Source: Dromaius novaehollandiae (Eukaryota; Chordata; Aves; Casuariiformes; Dromaiidae). From it: DNA of 64,000 bases. The position numbers and the translations under genes are program-made. This document shows, in pieces, positions 12,301 to 23,269 of the stretch. The notes under the pieces are model-generated. The model had not been told where the DNA came from, ran no database searches, and saw only the letters and a program-made list of their open reading frames with translations. The stretch lies in assembly GCF_036370855.1 (NCBI RefSeq), contig NC_088098.1, positions 37,017,981-37,081,980 of the forward strand. Direction: 5' to 3'. Numbering within the stretch: the stretch's first letter is position 1; each line of letters starts with the position of its first letter.

Positions 12301-15300
12301 AAGACCAAAGGACATCTAGTCAGGAGAGAATGGAGTAAAATCTTGACCTGGAGTCCATAGGACTTTTACCATGAGTTAAAATGGTCATGACTTCGCACAG
12401 GATCACTGCATGGGCAATGAATAAAGCACCAAACTTGAACAGAGATCTAAAACAAAATGAAATTTCACTCTTTATAATTGTTGGAACTAGATGTAGGTTT
12501 TAACATTGAAGACAACTTCCTGTATAAAAGCTTCCTGCTCATCTAAGTGGGTCATTGCTGTTTAATGCATAAACACATCAAACAGCTGAGCATCCTCTGC
12601 CCCACCTTCAGCAACAGCACAAGAATGCACACAGCTTAGTCCAGCCTGCTATAGCAAGCTATCAGGAAATAAAGCCGTGTTGCCAAGCACTCCTTCCTTC
12701 TTTATCTGATGCTTTGATTCAGTACTGTAAAGAATTCAGTTACTAGCTCCATCCATCATAACTGTGCATTCCCATTCACTGACAACCCCACACCTTTGTG
12801 AGCTGAAAAATGACATTGCGTTCTGTGCTGCTTAATCAAAAACCAAAGAAAGCATTCCTTGCTTCAGAAAAAAAAAGGAAGGATGCAGATACCATCAGTA
12901 AGATAAGCAGTATATAAAAACAGATTCAGCCAATGTTTTTTTAAAGAATTTAATTTGACAAAGTCCAAATCACGCATATCAAATAGGCACCAGCCATAAA
13001 AAACAACTGCTTCCAGCACTGTATGGCTGGAAATGGGAGTCTTGCTCTTTAACTAGGGTAGTCTGGAAGTTTTGGGGTTTTTGGAAACAGTGGAACAGCA
13101 TAATGTGAGAGGTCCAGATTTCTACTCTAGGGCTGGCCATCAGGCTGGTAGAAGCCCAACAGCATCTGGAAACCTGTCATTATTAAGTGTATGGAGCTGT
13201 CTGATTAACCAGAGAATACATTAGCATTAGTCACTTGAGAATGAAATATCCACCAGCTAGTCCTTCCCACAGCAGTATGAACTTCTTCCAAAAAGGTCAG
13301 GAGCCATTAGTCACAACCATCTGCTTGGAGAACTTTCAATTTTTTTAAAAATAAGGTTATTTTTGTCAGAAAAGGGGCATTTCTAGTTTTAACCAGTTCA
13401 TGGGGATTGCTTTTCAGCCTAGAAGGTGACTAACTATGGGGTAGTCTAGTAACCTGTGGGTTTAAAAATAGTTTATAGAAGGACGGCTTCTGGGAATTTT
13501 TTACAAAAATGTTTAATCAGATAATCTCATTATTTTAAAAGATCATATGCACAGAAATGAGTTAGAAATTAAATATTTAGATCTGCTGGCATAAAGCTGC
13601 TTTATCTTGATTACCTTGAACTTTACTGAAGTACTTAAAAAAATTCCTTTTGTAAATTTTTGCATTATGTACAACAGTACAGATTATTGTTGCTAATTCC
13701 CAGCAGAAATATCAGCAATTAGAAACTAAATGCCCCAAAATGCGCTAATTTAAAAAAAAATAACTTTAGCAATTAGGGTTAGTTTTGTTCCCCTTTGTAC
13801 CAAGCCTTTGGTGCAAGTTTAAGTCCCATTGACACGGGGCCTTATTCACAGACTGATCCCTTTATAGATTTCCCAGGACATTAAAGGTTGCTTAGAGTAT
13901 TCATTATGTTAATTTACATGATTAAACTGTTAAAAGTAATCTGATAGTAGGATATAGTTCTGTTTTATTCCTTTTAAGTTAAGTCAGAACAATTTAATCA
14001 CCTCTTTTATGTTTGAACTTTTTTGGTTGATTGCTTAGGCTTTTGAAATGAAGGTGAATTGTTAGGTTTTACTGTGTATTATTGGAGAACAGTGCAGATT
14101 AAGTATCTTTACTTCCAAAGCATAAAGTGTGTCTAAGAAATAGTCTGTAGAACTTGAATATATGTAGTTCTTCCATACTGCCCCAGAATTTGCACATTCC
14201 CAAAGTAACGGAATTAAAAACATACAGGAAGTCAGCAACTGTCTGACAACAGAAACCCTCAAAATCATTGAAACTCACTGACTGATACCCAGTTATGTGT
14301 TAGGAATACCAATGATCTTAAAAGAATTAGTAATGAACATCCAGTGTCCTGCGATCACCATGCACATTCCTATGACAATTAATAAAGTAAAACCTTTTCT
14401 TCTGTGACACTGTTTTCAAACATAATGTTTCTGCTGCATTCACTTTCAGTTCTGAACATTGCTTCTTTTGGTCTGTGTATGAAAGACAATCTCCCTTCTG
14501 CTGTTTCACTGTGAAAAAAGTTTGAAGTGGAGAGAAATGGATGAAGTTTGAATCCAAAAGTAGATCTCATTTTCCCAAAATTGGAGAAATTCCATTTGGG
14601 AAATGATGTTTTGTTTTTGCCTGTTACGCAGGTAGAGGCAGTTGTGATCTTTGGATCTGCTTCTTAAAAAGAAAACATAAATGAAGTAACATGTTGAGCT
14701 ATGCTGTAAAATCAATAAAAATCATAAAATACAAATATGACTCTCAGAGCAACACTCACTCAACTGCAAGGCACATATCTCTAACTGCTTCATTAAATAT
14801 ATAATTTAAAATATTACTAAATATGTCTGTCATGAAAATATATAGGAAAATGTCATTGTGCCTTTAATAAAATTAGCCTAGAAATCATTTGTGTTTCTGA
14901 CATGGAATTTTGTCTGTGAATCCTCCATTTTGTATTACCATGACTGATTTTTACATATGAATGTTTTTACTTTCAATCATGGTTATTTAACCAAGTTTCT
15001 CTGTGCTAACATTAGAGGAGCAATACAATCCAGTAACTCTGGCACACTAAACTAGCATCATGGCATGCTTCCTTGTCAGGGTCATGGAAATGCCTTATGC
15101 TTATCAGTGCTGTGCCTTTGGAGTTTGTGAGAGCCACTACAAAATCTCCAGCCAATGGAACAAAGATGAGAATAGCAGCATTGATGATTTTCACAGGAAG
15201 GATACTGGATTGTTACAAATTCAAGGTAATCCTCATCTTTTGCTTTTAAATCTACTTAAAGTCTATGATTTTTCCAGAGAAAGGAGTAGAAATTCGGACA

Positions 15301-18300
15301 CTGAGTTTCATAGGAGCAGCCTGTGATGTTAAGTAAATGCAGTACTCTTTCACACTCAGAAAGAGAGCCTCTCCCTCTCTCTTGCCCAATAATATGTTAT
15401 TCAAGTGTTACCATACTTAGCAAACTCGTTGTGTCAGGTAAGCCTTTCAAAAGTCTCAGTCACTCTTTTTTCCATCTAAATGCTTACTATAATAATGTGG
15501 GAAATGAAATCTTCCCTTTATTTGAGAGGAAGGGAAGCAGTGCTGATATGTTGCAATACATACCATACAATAGCAGACCAGCAAAGATCCAGGTCACCGT
15601 TTCTTGCCAGGCTTGGAGGTAGTAGTTCATCCTTGGCTTACATGTGCTATGTACCTGCTTCAGGATGAGTCACAGCACTAGTATGGCTAACTTGGCATCG
15701 CTGCCAGTGTTTTTTCCTGACACTTCCTGAGTACCAAAGAGTACATCTGCTCTCCAGGATAAAATATTACTGTATATTTCATCCCCTTCAGCACAAGGAC
15801 TGTTACATGACCTGTTACTGTAAGTGCACACACACGTTAAACTATCTTGCTGCCTTCTATGCTATCTCCACTTCTGCAAGCCAGTAAGTTTCAGATATCA
15901 GGGCTGGCCCCAGCAAGAATGGAGCCGAGAACAGATGGTGAAGTTGTGACATAAAAAAACAAACACAAAAGAACCTGGATTAATTCTTAGTAGGTAATGG
16001 AGAGCCTAATTTTCTGAAGGTGATTATTTCAGAGACATGATGGTGCCAACTTTTTAAATGTTCCTGAGTACAGTGATTCAAAACCAAGTGAGTATATGTC
16101 TGCTTCTGCTTACAGTTTGGCAGGCAAAGAAAATACAACAGACATATTCTGCAATTTATACGAAAAGAGGTTTTCCTAAAAATTGCAGTACCAAATTTGG
16201 TTGTTTTCTCCCCCACAGATGAACGTGACTTTGAAGATTTTCTTCTTGACTTTGAAGAGGATTTGAAAGCTCATCATTCAGTGCAATGTTCACCTTCTCC
16301 AGGTAGGGAACTACCAGGCAGTTACAAAACCCAATATACTTTTTCCAGATATTTGAAATGAAGAACAAACTCTGGATCTGGTACTAGGAAGTAACATGAT
16401 GTTTTGAAATAATTTGGTGAGACCAAATACATTTTACGATAATATAAATTTTGCACTGACGTCCAGAAAACTATTCAGCTATTGAATTCATCTGTGAAAA
16501 TACTAGAAGTTTTACTCAGTCCTCAGGCAGATTCTCACTCCAGGCCTCTTATCAAAAGTTATTAAAATCTGCTTCTAGCAAGAAAAAGATACAGAACAGA
16601 GTCTTTGCTCTCTCATTCCTTGTAAAACTAAACTAATTCCTCAGAACTTCTTCGAGTTATTCTACACTTGAGATCCTTGAGAAACGCACTTTAGTTCAAT
16701 GGCTAATAAATATCAAACACTACTGTATGGACCGTACACAGGCCATCACAAAGGACTCTCAACACTGCCATTTCCTTTATAGAGTAGAGCATCCCTGGCT
16801 TAGCAATATGGAAGGAAGGAAAAAGAAATGCTTCAGTAAAACTGCAAAGCAGCAGGCCATCGATTCCACTAAAAGCTTCCTTTAGAGCAAGGAGAGAAGC
16901 ATGTCCCTGGAACGTTTCTGCTTGCTTTAGCAGCAGTGGTCATGGACTTTGCTAGCCTAATTCAGCAAACATTTTCCCTAACCATTCCTTCCTTGTGAAA
17001 CATGAACAAAAAAACCCAAGTGACAACTAGTACTTCAGCATTCATTCCAAGCCAAGATTCTTGTTTGTAACAGCAAATAATAAAACAGAAGTTACATAAA
17101 CAGCAACAGAAAGACAGGAGGCCAAAGAATTTGGATAAATATGGCCATCTCATATTCTCGTATGGCCTAAATATAACTACTGAGTTCACAGAAACATCAT
17201 TGTCTTCAAAGTAAGTTATCACCAAACACAAGAGGAAAGTTTGCTTCCATGCTGATCTTTCAAATGGTATCTTAGAAAAACTTGCAAACTAACACATAGA
17301 TGCTTCTTTCCACTTGATGATGGCTGTAGCCTTATGGAGTACATCTGAGCTGAAAGGGTTGTGTCTTTATGGAGAAGCACAGATCACTGTGGAGGACTTA
17401 CTTTGAGAGTGCAGAGTCATCTAGTACAGAGAAAAATAACGCTTCTCAGACTTTGGAGTATTCAACTTCAATTACACAGCATATACACACCTCAAATCTA
17501 TGACAATGTACAGCGGGCTTCAGTCATGTCTTGACTTTACAGGAAGAAGGACTAGCTCTAACCACAGATCACCAGAAGCACCTCCAAAAAGGCAACACTT
17601 CCAAATGCAAAGAAAGCCTCAACTTCCCATAACTCTGACCCCTTTTTCAGGCTGCCTAGATGATGAAACCAATCAACTATATAGATCTTCTCCTGTCATG
17701 ACCTACCTCATAGACACCATCACAAGAGAGTACAAAAATGACAATCCAATTTTATTTGCTGCCTGGCTTCAAACTACCTTCCCAATTTGTCTTCACACCT
17801 TCAATGTCAGCTCCTCAGAAATGAGGGTGGTCAGCAGGGAAAATGATTTTACTTAATATTTTCTGATCTCTAAAGGCCCAAAGGGCCCATCTTGGATTCC
17901 AAAAACTCAAAGCATCCAACCGCCAGCTGAAATTACATTCACCTCCATATTCCTTTTCCTAAACTTGGTGAAATAGTTGGCATTTCAACTTTCATGATAT
18001 GTATTTCAGCAGGAAATACTGTGTATTTCCAAGCCTATCCCACAGGGGATATATAGATTTATAGAAAGTCAAAAACGCATCCAGAATATGGCTATAAACA
18101 ACTGTCTTTTCTTTGCTCAGAGACTATTCCAAATACTTAGAGCACACTTTAAGAGCAATCTAACCGTACAAGTGGCTGGTAAAGGGGAATTCTCTCATCA
18201 ATTCTCAGGTGCCATCCCTGGCACCTAGAAAAGGAACTTCTGCAAATTACCCCAAACCTTACCTCAGCTTGCAGTCTCAAATTCACTGGATTCCCCAAAA

Positions 18301-21300
18301 GCCACAGCTTTCTAACAGCAAAATAGATTCAAGAACAAACTCAGCATTCTCCAACTATCATTCTGCTACTGATAAGACTTGTGTTACCTTGCTTGAAATG
18401 CTAGCTAGGTGCACATTCAGGACAACCATCCACTTTACAATTTTGGTTTAAAATAAGTTTGGCTACCAGTGGAAAAAAAATCATACACACCAATAAGCCA
18501 TCTCTTCTCCCCTTTAGCTGCTACAGCCTTGAAAGAATAGAACTGTTCCCAGGGACTCCCTTTCACTTCTTTCGCACTATGCAGACAGCAGTGTCATGTT
18601 CTTCATTACTAGAATGATGATTCCAGGCATGATATTGTAGTCTCAACAGAATGCAGATGGGCTTTAACATTGTGGCAGTTGCAAAGATTCCTGTAAAGCA
18701 TATTCTAGATAAGTCAGTACTAACAATGATGAAGAGCTGCATATTTTGCCTTAGCAGACGAAGCTGAGCCAAATCTTCCTGTTACAATTCAAGGAAGCAG
18801 TCATTCTGGGGAAACGGTTACTGTGGAACTGCTGTATCAGACAGTCTACCAAACAATAGATTTCACTCTCTGCAGTGCACTTATCTTGCCTACAGTATAG
18901 TCTGATAGTCAGCTTAAGCAGAAAGCTGTATTTTGTAAATGAAAGATTTAAGTACTCTGTCCATAAAGATATTTTCTCTGACTAGATAGTCCCAAACAGG
19001 ACTGTTGGCAACCAAACTAAAAACGTGTCAAATCTTTCATTCAAAAAAAAGATCTGAAATTCTTCCACTTCATAAGTTGGATGGATACCCACACAGATGG
19101 ATTTTTACCCAATCCATTTGTTGTAAACAACAGAAAAGGTCTATAGGGAAAATCAGCAAAACAAAGTCTACTCTATTCTATTCTATGCTATTCCTGATGT
19201 CATAGAGGATTTTACATTTTGAGAAAGGGTAGTGCAATGCTGGAACAATTTACCTAGAGAGGCTGTAGAATGTCCATCTGTGAAGTTTTCAAGACACAGC
19301 TACACAGAGCTTTGGCTGACCTGATCTAGTATCAGTGATAGTCCTGTTGTGAGGTGGGAAATTACAGTAGATGACTGCCAGATATCCCTTACAACCACAT
19401 CTCTATGGTCTATGAAATGGTGATAACCCAGCATCTGAGTCACCTTCTAGAGTCAAAGTATAGGGCAACCCACCCTTAATTTTCATCAGGGAACATCTAT
19501 TTGCATTCTTAACCTGCTATCCCTTTCTGAATAACCAAATGGTATCAAATCATAGAATAATAGAAAAGTCTAGGTTGGAAGGGAGTTCTGGAAATCATCT
19601 GGTCCAACTTTATGCTTAAAGCAAAGCCTTAAGTTAGGTTATCCAGGGCCCTGTCAAGCCAAGTCTTGAATATTTCCAGCAAGGGAGATTCCACCAGCTC
19701 TCTGGGCAACCTATTCCAGTAGTTACTTGTTGTCACAGTGAAGAATTCTTTTCTTATATCCAGAGAGAATTTCACCTGAAATAACTTGGGCCTCTCCCTC
19801 TGTCACCATGCATCCATCAGAAAAGAGTAACTCCATCTTCTTTTTAACTACTTTTTGGGTAGTGAAGACTGTGATCAGATTCCCCCACATGCCTCTTCTT
19901 CTGTAGGCTGGACAAACCTGAATCACCGAATGCATGACGTTGGAAGGGACCTCTGAAGACTGTCTAGTCCAATTACCCTCCTCAAAACAGGGTCAGCCAA
20001 AGCAAGTTGCTCAGGGCAATGTCCAGACAGTTTTTGAATATCTCCAAGGAGGGAGACTCTACAACTTCTCTGAGCAACCAGTGTTTGACCATCTTATGTT
20101 TAAAGTGTATTTCCTGTATTCCACTTTGTGCCCATTGCCTCTTGTCCTTTTATTGGCACCACTGAGAAGAGTTTGGCACTGTCTTCTTTTTTACCTCATA
20201 TGAGGCATGTATACATACTGATAAGATGCCTCCTCAGCTTTCTCTTCTTCGGGATAAACAATGCCAGCTCTCTCAGGCTCTCCTCATATGACAAAAGCTC
20301 CAATCTCTTAATCATTTTTGTGGCCTTTTGACATTATGTCCATGTCTTTCTTGGACTGGAGAGGGAAGGACTGGACACAGCACCAGATGTGCAGAGGGGA
20401 AGAATGACTTCCCTCAACCTGCTGGCACCACTTTTCCTAATCTTCCAATGCTCTTCCACTCCAATTCCTTCAGCCTTTCAGCTCATAATTTAAGTAAGTT
20501 CTCCAGTCCTAATCATCTTGGTGGCCCTCCACTGGACCCTCTCCAATTCTTCAATGTGTCTACATCTTTGGAGAATACTATATCATTAACATTTTTCAAG
20601 AACCCTGGTTTCCTAATCTAAGCTGAAACCTCTCAGATCTCATTAAATCCCAATCCAAACTAGTAGCACCGTGATCCATGATGCATTCACCTGTCAACAT
20701 AGGATATTTAGTAGCCTTCACTTCAGTGGGAAAGATGGACATGGTCTATTTGATGGCAGGCTTAATGATGGCACACAGATGCTATCTGAGCAACATGTCT
20801 CTAAGGATACATTCCAAATTCTTGCCAGAAAGAATTACAACAAGATTACAAGATCCATCCCAAATTCTTTCAGAATTAATTTATTAAAGATTCATCTTCA
20901 CATATTCCTCTCAATATTGCATGCAGCTAAGGATTAAAGCATCTTCTTCCCCACACCTTAGATTTCAAAAAATAGGCCTGGCCTTTTTCTTGCCAAGTTC
21001 AAAGCCATTTGAATCACCTCCTAGAATCTTGATGGATGAAACAGAAGAAGAGCAAAGCAGTCTTCAGACAGGACACTGCAAAGGAGTCTTGGACTGTGTA
21101 ATGGCATGTTGTAAAGTAGCCAAAGTGCACCTGCCCGTATCCATTACATCACACTTCGCTGGGACTCATCAAACCTGTCCCAGCTCCGTGACAAATGTCT
21201 TTCAGTTTTTTTTCACATATTTACAAACATCACAGCATTTCTTGAACCTACAGACTGGACATTTCATTCAGTAAATAAGTTTTCCAATCACTGTTCTCTT

Positions 21301-22905
21301 CAGACTAAAGTTTTGCCTCCAGCTAATAAATTAACAATAGCAAAATATGTATCTAGCAACTATTGCAAGAGAGAGATCTTCAGGATTTTCCAATAACCTT
21401 CCCATTTCCCCACAGTGGTGTTTTGCACATCTGTAAGACCATAGCTGAGATAAAAGGGAGGTACAGCCATCCTGTCCTGCCCTGAGGAATTCCTGGTCAC
21501 ATTCACACTGCACTTTCACTGCTGGGCAAAAAAAGAAAATACAGCCTATTCAAGCTGAGGGACAGAGACTCATGTACACCAATAATGAAACATGCATATG
21601 AGCAGTGCATTATCAAGATCCCTGGTGACTCCAAAGTTGGTCACTTTTGATTTTGGAGCTTGGCTCAGGAAGAAAAACTTCCTGAACTTTTGGACTGGAA
21701 TTCACTGGCTGTGGTGGAAACCAACAAGAGGCATGAAAGTTAGGGTCTTAAACAGCATAAAATTAATTTTTAATCTTACATGTGTTTCCTTTGCCCTTTT
21801 TTTTGTCATTTCAGGTCCCTTCAAACCATGTGACCATCTGTTTGGTAGCTGGCTGATCAGAATTGGAGTGTGGACCATAGTGGGTTTGGCCTTTATTTGC
21901 AATGCACTGGTGACTGCTACAGTCTTCAGATCTCTGCTGTATATTTCCTCCATAAGACTTCTAATTGGTTTAATATCCATTGTAAATGCCTTGATGGGTC
22001 TGGCCAGTGGAGTATTAGCCAGTGTGGATGCATCAACTTTTGGTAGCTTTGCTCAGTATGGAGCATGGTGGGAAAGTGGAATTGGTTGCCAAATAACTGG
22101 CCTTCTGTCCATTTTTGCTTCAGAGGTTTCCATTTTCCTCCTTACCCTTGCCACACTTGAACGTGCATTCTCTGTAAAGCATGCTACAAAGTTTGAAACA
22201 AAATCCTCTACTGCTATTTTAAAAATAGCCATTTTTTTTTGCTTTATGTTGGCACTAATCATTGCAGTGATACCACTCCTCAATGGAAGTGAGTATGGGA
22301 TTTCTCCACTTTGTTTACCATTACCATTTGGAGAACCCACTGCTATGGGCTACATGGTAGCACTGGTATTGCTGAACTCCCTTTGTTTTCTGGTAATGAC
22401 TGTTGCTTATACAAAGCTCTACTGTAGTTTAGAAAAGGGAGAACTAGACAACGTTTGGGATTGCTCTATGGTCAAACATATAGCCTTGCTACTTTTTACT
22501 AACTGCATTCTTTATTGCCCTGTGGCCTTCTTATCTTTCTCCTCCTTACTAAACCTCACTTTTATCAGCCCAGAAGTGATTAAATCAATACTGCTAGTGA
22601 TTGTTCCACTGCCTGCATGCCTAAACCCACTCCTTTATATACTTTTCAATCCACACTTTAAGGAGGACCTCGGAAGTCTACGAAAGCAAACTTTGTTATG
22701 GAAGAGATCAAAACACACTAGTCTGATCTCTGTGAATTCAGAAGACATAGAAAAACAATCCTGTGACTCAACACAAGCACTGGTAACCTTCACAAGTGCT
22801 AGCATATCGTATGACATGCCTACCAGCGATTCACTAATGCCATCATCTTATCAAATGACAGAAAGCTGTAATCTTTCATCAGTAGCATTTGTTCCATGCC
22901 GCTAG
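2851..22905 (+). CDS. LGR5: LGR5, leucine-rich repeat G-protein-coupled receptor 5 (3' part, 11 exons)
   Basis: Spliced CDS: join of 2851-2922, 3736-3807, 3915-3983, 4169-4240, 7202-7267, 7481-7552, 8424-8495, 10492-10617, 15080-15225, 16219-16302 and 21815-22905. Every intron is GT-AG and phases agree throughout: phase 2 between LRR exons, phase 1 around the hinge exons. The product matches my memory of human LGR5 from about residue 263 of 907 to the end, including the hinge QCCAFGVC, the 7TM domain and the tail ending SSVAFVPC. The C-terminus separates it from LGR4 and LGR6. LGR5 is a plasma-membrane receptor for R-spondins; it works with the ZNRF3/RNF43 ligases to sustain Frizzled/LRP6 and amplify Wnt signalling, and it marks epithelial stem cells (family knowledge). 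The first exons lie upstream of the window. I see no frameshift or internal stop. Confidence 0.97.
2923..3735 (+). other. LGR5: LGR5 intron
   Basis: 813 bp intron between two LRR exons. I see no gene or named repeat in it. Confidence 0.9.
3736..3807 (+). CDS. LGR5: LGR5 exon: one LRR
   Basis: 72 bp exon with acceptor tttttgcag and donor gtatgt, phase 2 to phase 2. It encodes HFYDNPIQLVGKSAFQHLPE followed by LRTL, almost identical to the human repeat as I recall it. Confidence 0.95.
3915..3983 (+). CDS. LGR5: LGR5 exon: one short LRR (23 residues)
   Basis: 69 bp exon with acceptor aaattctag and donor gtaagtg, phase 2 to phase 2. It encodes TLNGASQITEFPDLTGTTSL and ESL. The preceding intron is only 107 bp. 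Confidence 0.95.
4039..4059. repeat. Poly-T run
   Basis: 21 T in the 185 bp LGR5 intron between the exons at 3915 and 4169. Confidence 0.95.
4169..4240 (+). CDS. LGR5: LGR5 exon: one LRR
   Basis: 72 bp exon with acceptor tttcaacag and donor gtacgt, phase 2 to phase 2. It encodes TLTGAQITSLPKSACDQLPN and LQVL. The preceding 185 bp intron contains a 21-nt poly-T run. Confidence 0.95.
4241..7201 (+). other. LGR5: LGR5 intron
   Basis: 2,961 bp intron. It contains a poly-T run at 5810-5830 and, around 4603-4660, a short stretch resembling an ancient sauropsid dispersed repeat (motif of the GTCAATGG...GTGAGTAAGGA type). No gene is seen. Confidence 0.85.
5810..5830. repeat. Poly-T run
   Basis: 21 T in an LGR5 intron. 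Confidence 0.95.
7202..7267 (+). CDS. LGR5: LGR5 exon: one short LRR (22 residues)
   Basis: 66 bp exon with acceptor gtgtattacag and donor gtaagc, phase 2 to phase 2. It encodes DLSYNLLEDLPCFTACKKLQ and KI. The repeat is two residues shorter than the usual 24, as in human LGR5. Confidence 0.95.
7481..7552 (+). CDS. LGR5: LGR5 exon: one LRR
   Basis: 72 bp exon with acceptor gctgtttcag and donor gtgagt, phase 2 to phase 2. It encodes DLHHNEIDEIKADTFRQLAA and LRSL. Confidence 0.95.
7553..8423 (+). other. LGR5: LGR5 intron
   Basis: 871 bp intron with a short poly-T at about 7987-7999. I see nothing else in it. Confidence 0.9.
8424..8495 (+). CDS. LGR5: LGR5 exon: one LRR
   Basis: 72 bp exon with acceptor cttgtag and donor gtaagt, phase 2 to phase 2. 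It encodes DLAWNKIKIIHPNAFSSLPS and LIKL. Confidence 0.95.
8496..10491 (+). other. LGR5: LGR5 intron
   Basis: 1,996 bp intron. Its only marked structure is a 35-nt poly-T run at 9287-9321. Confidence 0.9.
9287..9321. repeat. Long poly-T run (35 nt)
   Basis: Uninterrupted T run. It could be the poly(A) tail of a retroposed sequence on the minus strand, but I find no target-site duplication or recognisable retroposon body next to it. Confidence 0.9.
10492..10617 (+). CDS. LGR5: LGR5 exon: last LRR and C-terminal cap of the ectodomain
   Basis: 126 bp exon with acceptor gttatgtag and donor gtgagt, phase 2 to phase 2. It encodes 42 residues beginning DVSSNLLSSFPVTGLHGLTH and containing ALQSLISSENFPELK. 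It holds the last repeat and the start of the LRR C-terminal cap. Confidence 0.95.
10618..15079 (+). other. LGR5: LGR5 intron (4.5 kb)
   Basis: Longer intron before the hinge exon. I see no gene. Short stretches at about 10935-10970 and 13810-13860 resemble fragments of old sauropsid dispersed repeats, too weak to call. Confidence 0.85.
15080..15225 (+). CDS. LGR5: LGR5 exon: hinge, first part
   Basis: 146 bp exon with acceptor ccttgtcag and donor gtaatc, phase 2 in and phase 1 out. It encodes VMEMPYAYQCCAFGVCESHY and a following stretch with the N-glycosylation sequon NSS. The Cys-Cys pair and third Cys are the conserved hinge cysteines that, in this receptor family, form disulfides at the LRR C-terminal cap. 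Confidence 0.94.
15226..16218 (+). other. LGR5: LGR5 intron between the two hinge exons
   Basis: 993 bp intron, phase 1. No repeat or gene is recognised. Confidence 0.9.
16219..16302 (+). CDS. LGR5: LGR5 exon: acidic hinge segment
   Basis: 84 bp exon with acceptor ctcccccacag and donor gtaggg, phase 1 on both sides. It encodes DERDFEDFLLDFEEDLKAHH and SVQCSPSP, an acidic segment with one conserved hinge cysteine. Both edges share a phase, so skipping it would keep the frame. Confidence 0.94.
19219..19415 (+). mobile_element. CR1 LINE fragment, 3' end
   Basis: It contains the conserved CR1 3' portion (TACCTAGAGAGGCTGTAGAA, then GACCTGATCTAG) and ends in a degraded CTATGGTCTATG tail, in sense orientation. 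It is quite diverged and therefore old. A short (TCTAT)-like run precedes it at about 19170-19190. Confidence 0.75.
19548..19920 (-). mobile_element. CR1 LINE fragment, reverse orientation
   Basis: It begins with the reversed 3' tail (TCATAGAATAATAGAA), then GGTTGGAAGGG and ATCTGGTCCAAC, the signature of an avian CR1 3' end on the minus strand. It continues through CTCTCTGGGCAACCTATTCC to a truncated 5' edge near 19920. Confidence 0.85.
19921..20437 (-). mobile_element. CR1 LINE fragment, reverse orientation
   Basis: A second copy restarts at the 3' end (GTTGGAAGGGACCTCTGAAG) directly after the previous one. It runs through the CR1 segments containing CCCATTGCCTCTTGTCC and CTGGACACAGCACCAGATGT, with AACCTGCTGGCA near its far edge. 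Length is about 515 bp, 5'-truncated. A run of ORF codons across it is a chance frame. Confidence 0.85.
20438..20575 (-). mobile_element. CR1 LINE internal fragment, reverse orientation
   Basis: It repeats an internal CR1 segment already present in the neighbouring copy (AATCATCTTGGTGGCCCTCC, then CTGGACCCTCTCCA). This indicates a separate insertion or an internal duplication. Confidence 0.65.
21815..22905 (+). CDS. LGR5: LGR5 last coding exon: seven-transmembrane domain and cytoplasmic tail
   Basis: The acceptor is ttgtcatttcag and the stop TAG is at 22903-22905. It encodes 362 residues plus one split Gly codon. Counting from that Gly, transmembrane helices lie at about 14-38, 49-71, 91-113, 133-156, 178-200, 220-243 and 255-278. 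C92 and C167 are the expected disulfide between TM3 and extracellular loop 2. ERA at 116-118 stands where rhodopsin-like receptors have DRY (human LGR5 has ERG as I recall). NPLLY at 271-275 is the TM7 NPxxY-type motif. The tail contains EKQSCDST; I recall its two serines (human S861 and S864) as controlling constitutive internalisation, and both are kept. The protein ends SSVAFVPCR, with one more tail residue than human by my count. Confidence 0.97.
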
Positions 22906-23269
22906 TTTCAGTGGCAATGAAGAAAGTATCTATGTTTACAAAAATTTTAATCCCAAAAGTAAATATGGGTGCGTGTATACAGGCTAGAGAATGGCTCTGA
23001 GCTATTGTTACATGTATCAGAAAAATGGACCATCACAAAACTTGCAGCAGGCTGAAAATCCAATACATGAGCCTTCTCAACCTGTTTAGGAAATGCTGGG
23101 ATGAAAAGAGAAACTGAGTTGCCACCGTTCATGCAGTTGTATCAACTGTTCACTTTTAAAGTGGCACTACTCAGAAAAGGCATCTGTTGGTCAAGAGCAA
23201 AAATACCATGTTAAACTGCTAAGTTTTTTCTTCAAAGCATTACCTGGTAGAGTTTGTGTTTTGGGTTTG

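Larger units (their letters stand above)
16303..21814 (+). other. LGR5: Last LGR5 intron (5.5 kb)
   Basis: Intron separating the hinge from the 7TM exon. It holds a cluster of CR1 fragments at 19219-20575, and a reading frame that opens at ATG 21592 and runs in frame into the 7TM exon. Confidence 0.9.

Noticed and set aside
17500..17856. 118-codon open frame on the plus strand
   Set aside because: Inside the last LGR5 intron, with no recognisable domain or conserved motif and low-complexity composition.
19934..20621. Three overlapping or adjacent open frames of 67-97 codons
   Set aside because: They fall in antisense CR1 LINE sequence and are not CR1 protein; repeat-derived chance frames.
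2851..22905. Alternative assignment to LGR4 or LGR6
   Set aside because: The hinge QCCAFGVC context, the EKQSCDST tail and the SSVAFVPC terminus fit LGR5; LGR4 has a much longer, different tail as I recall.
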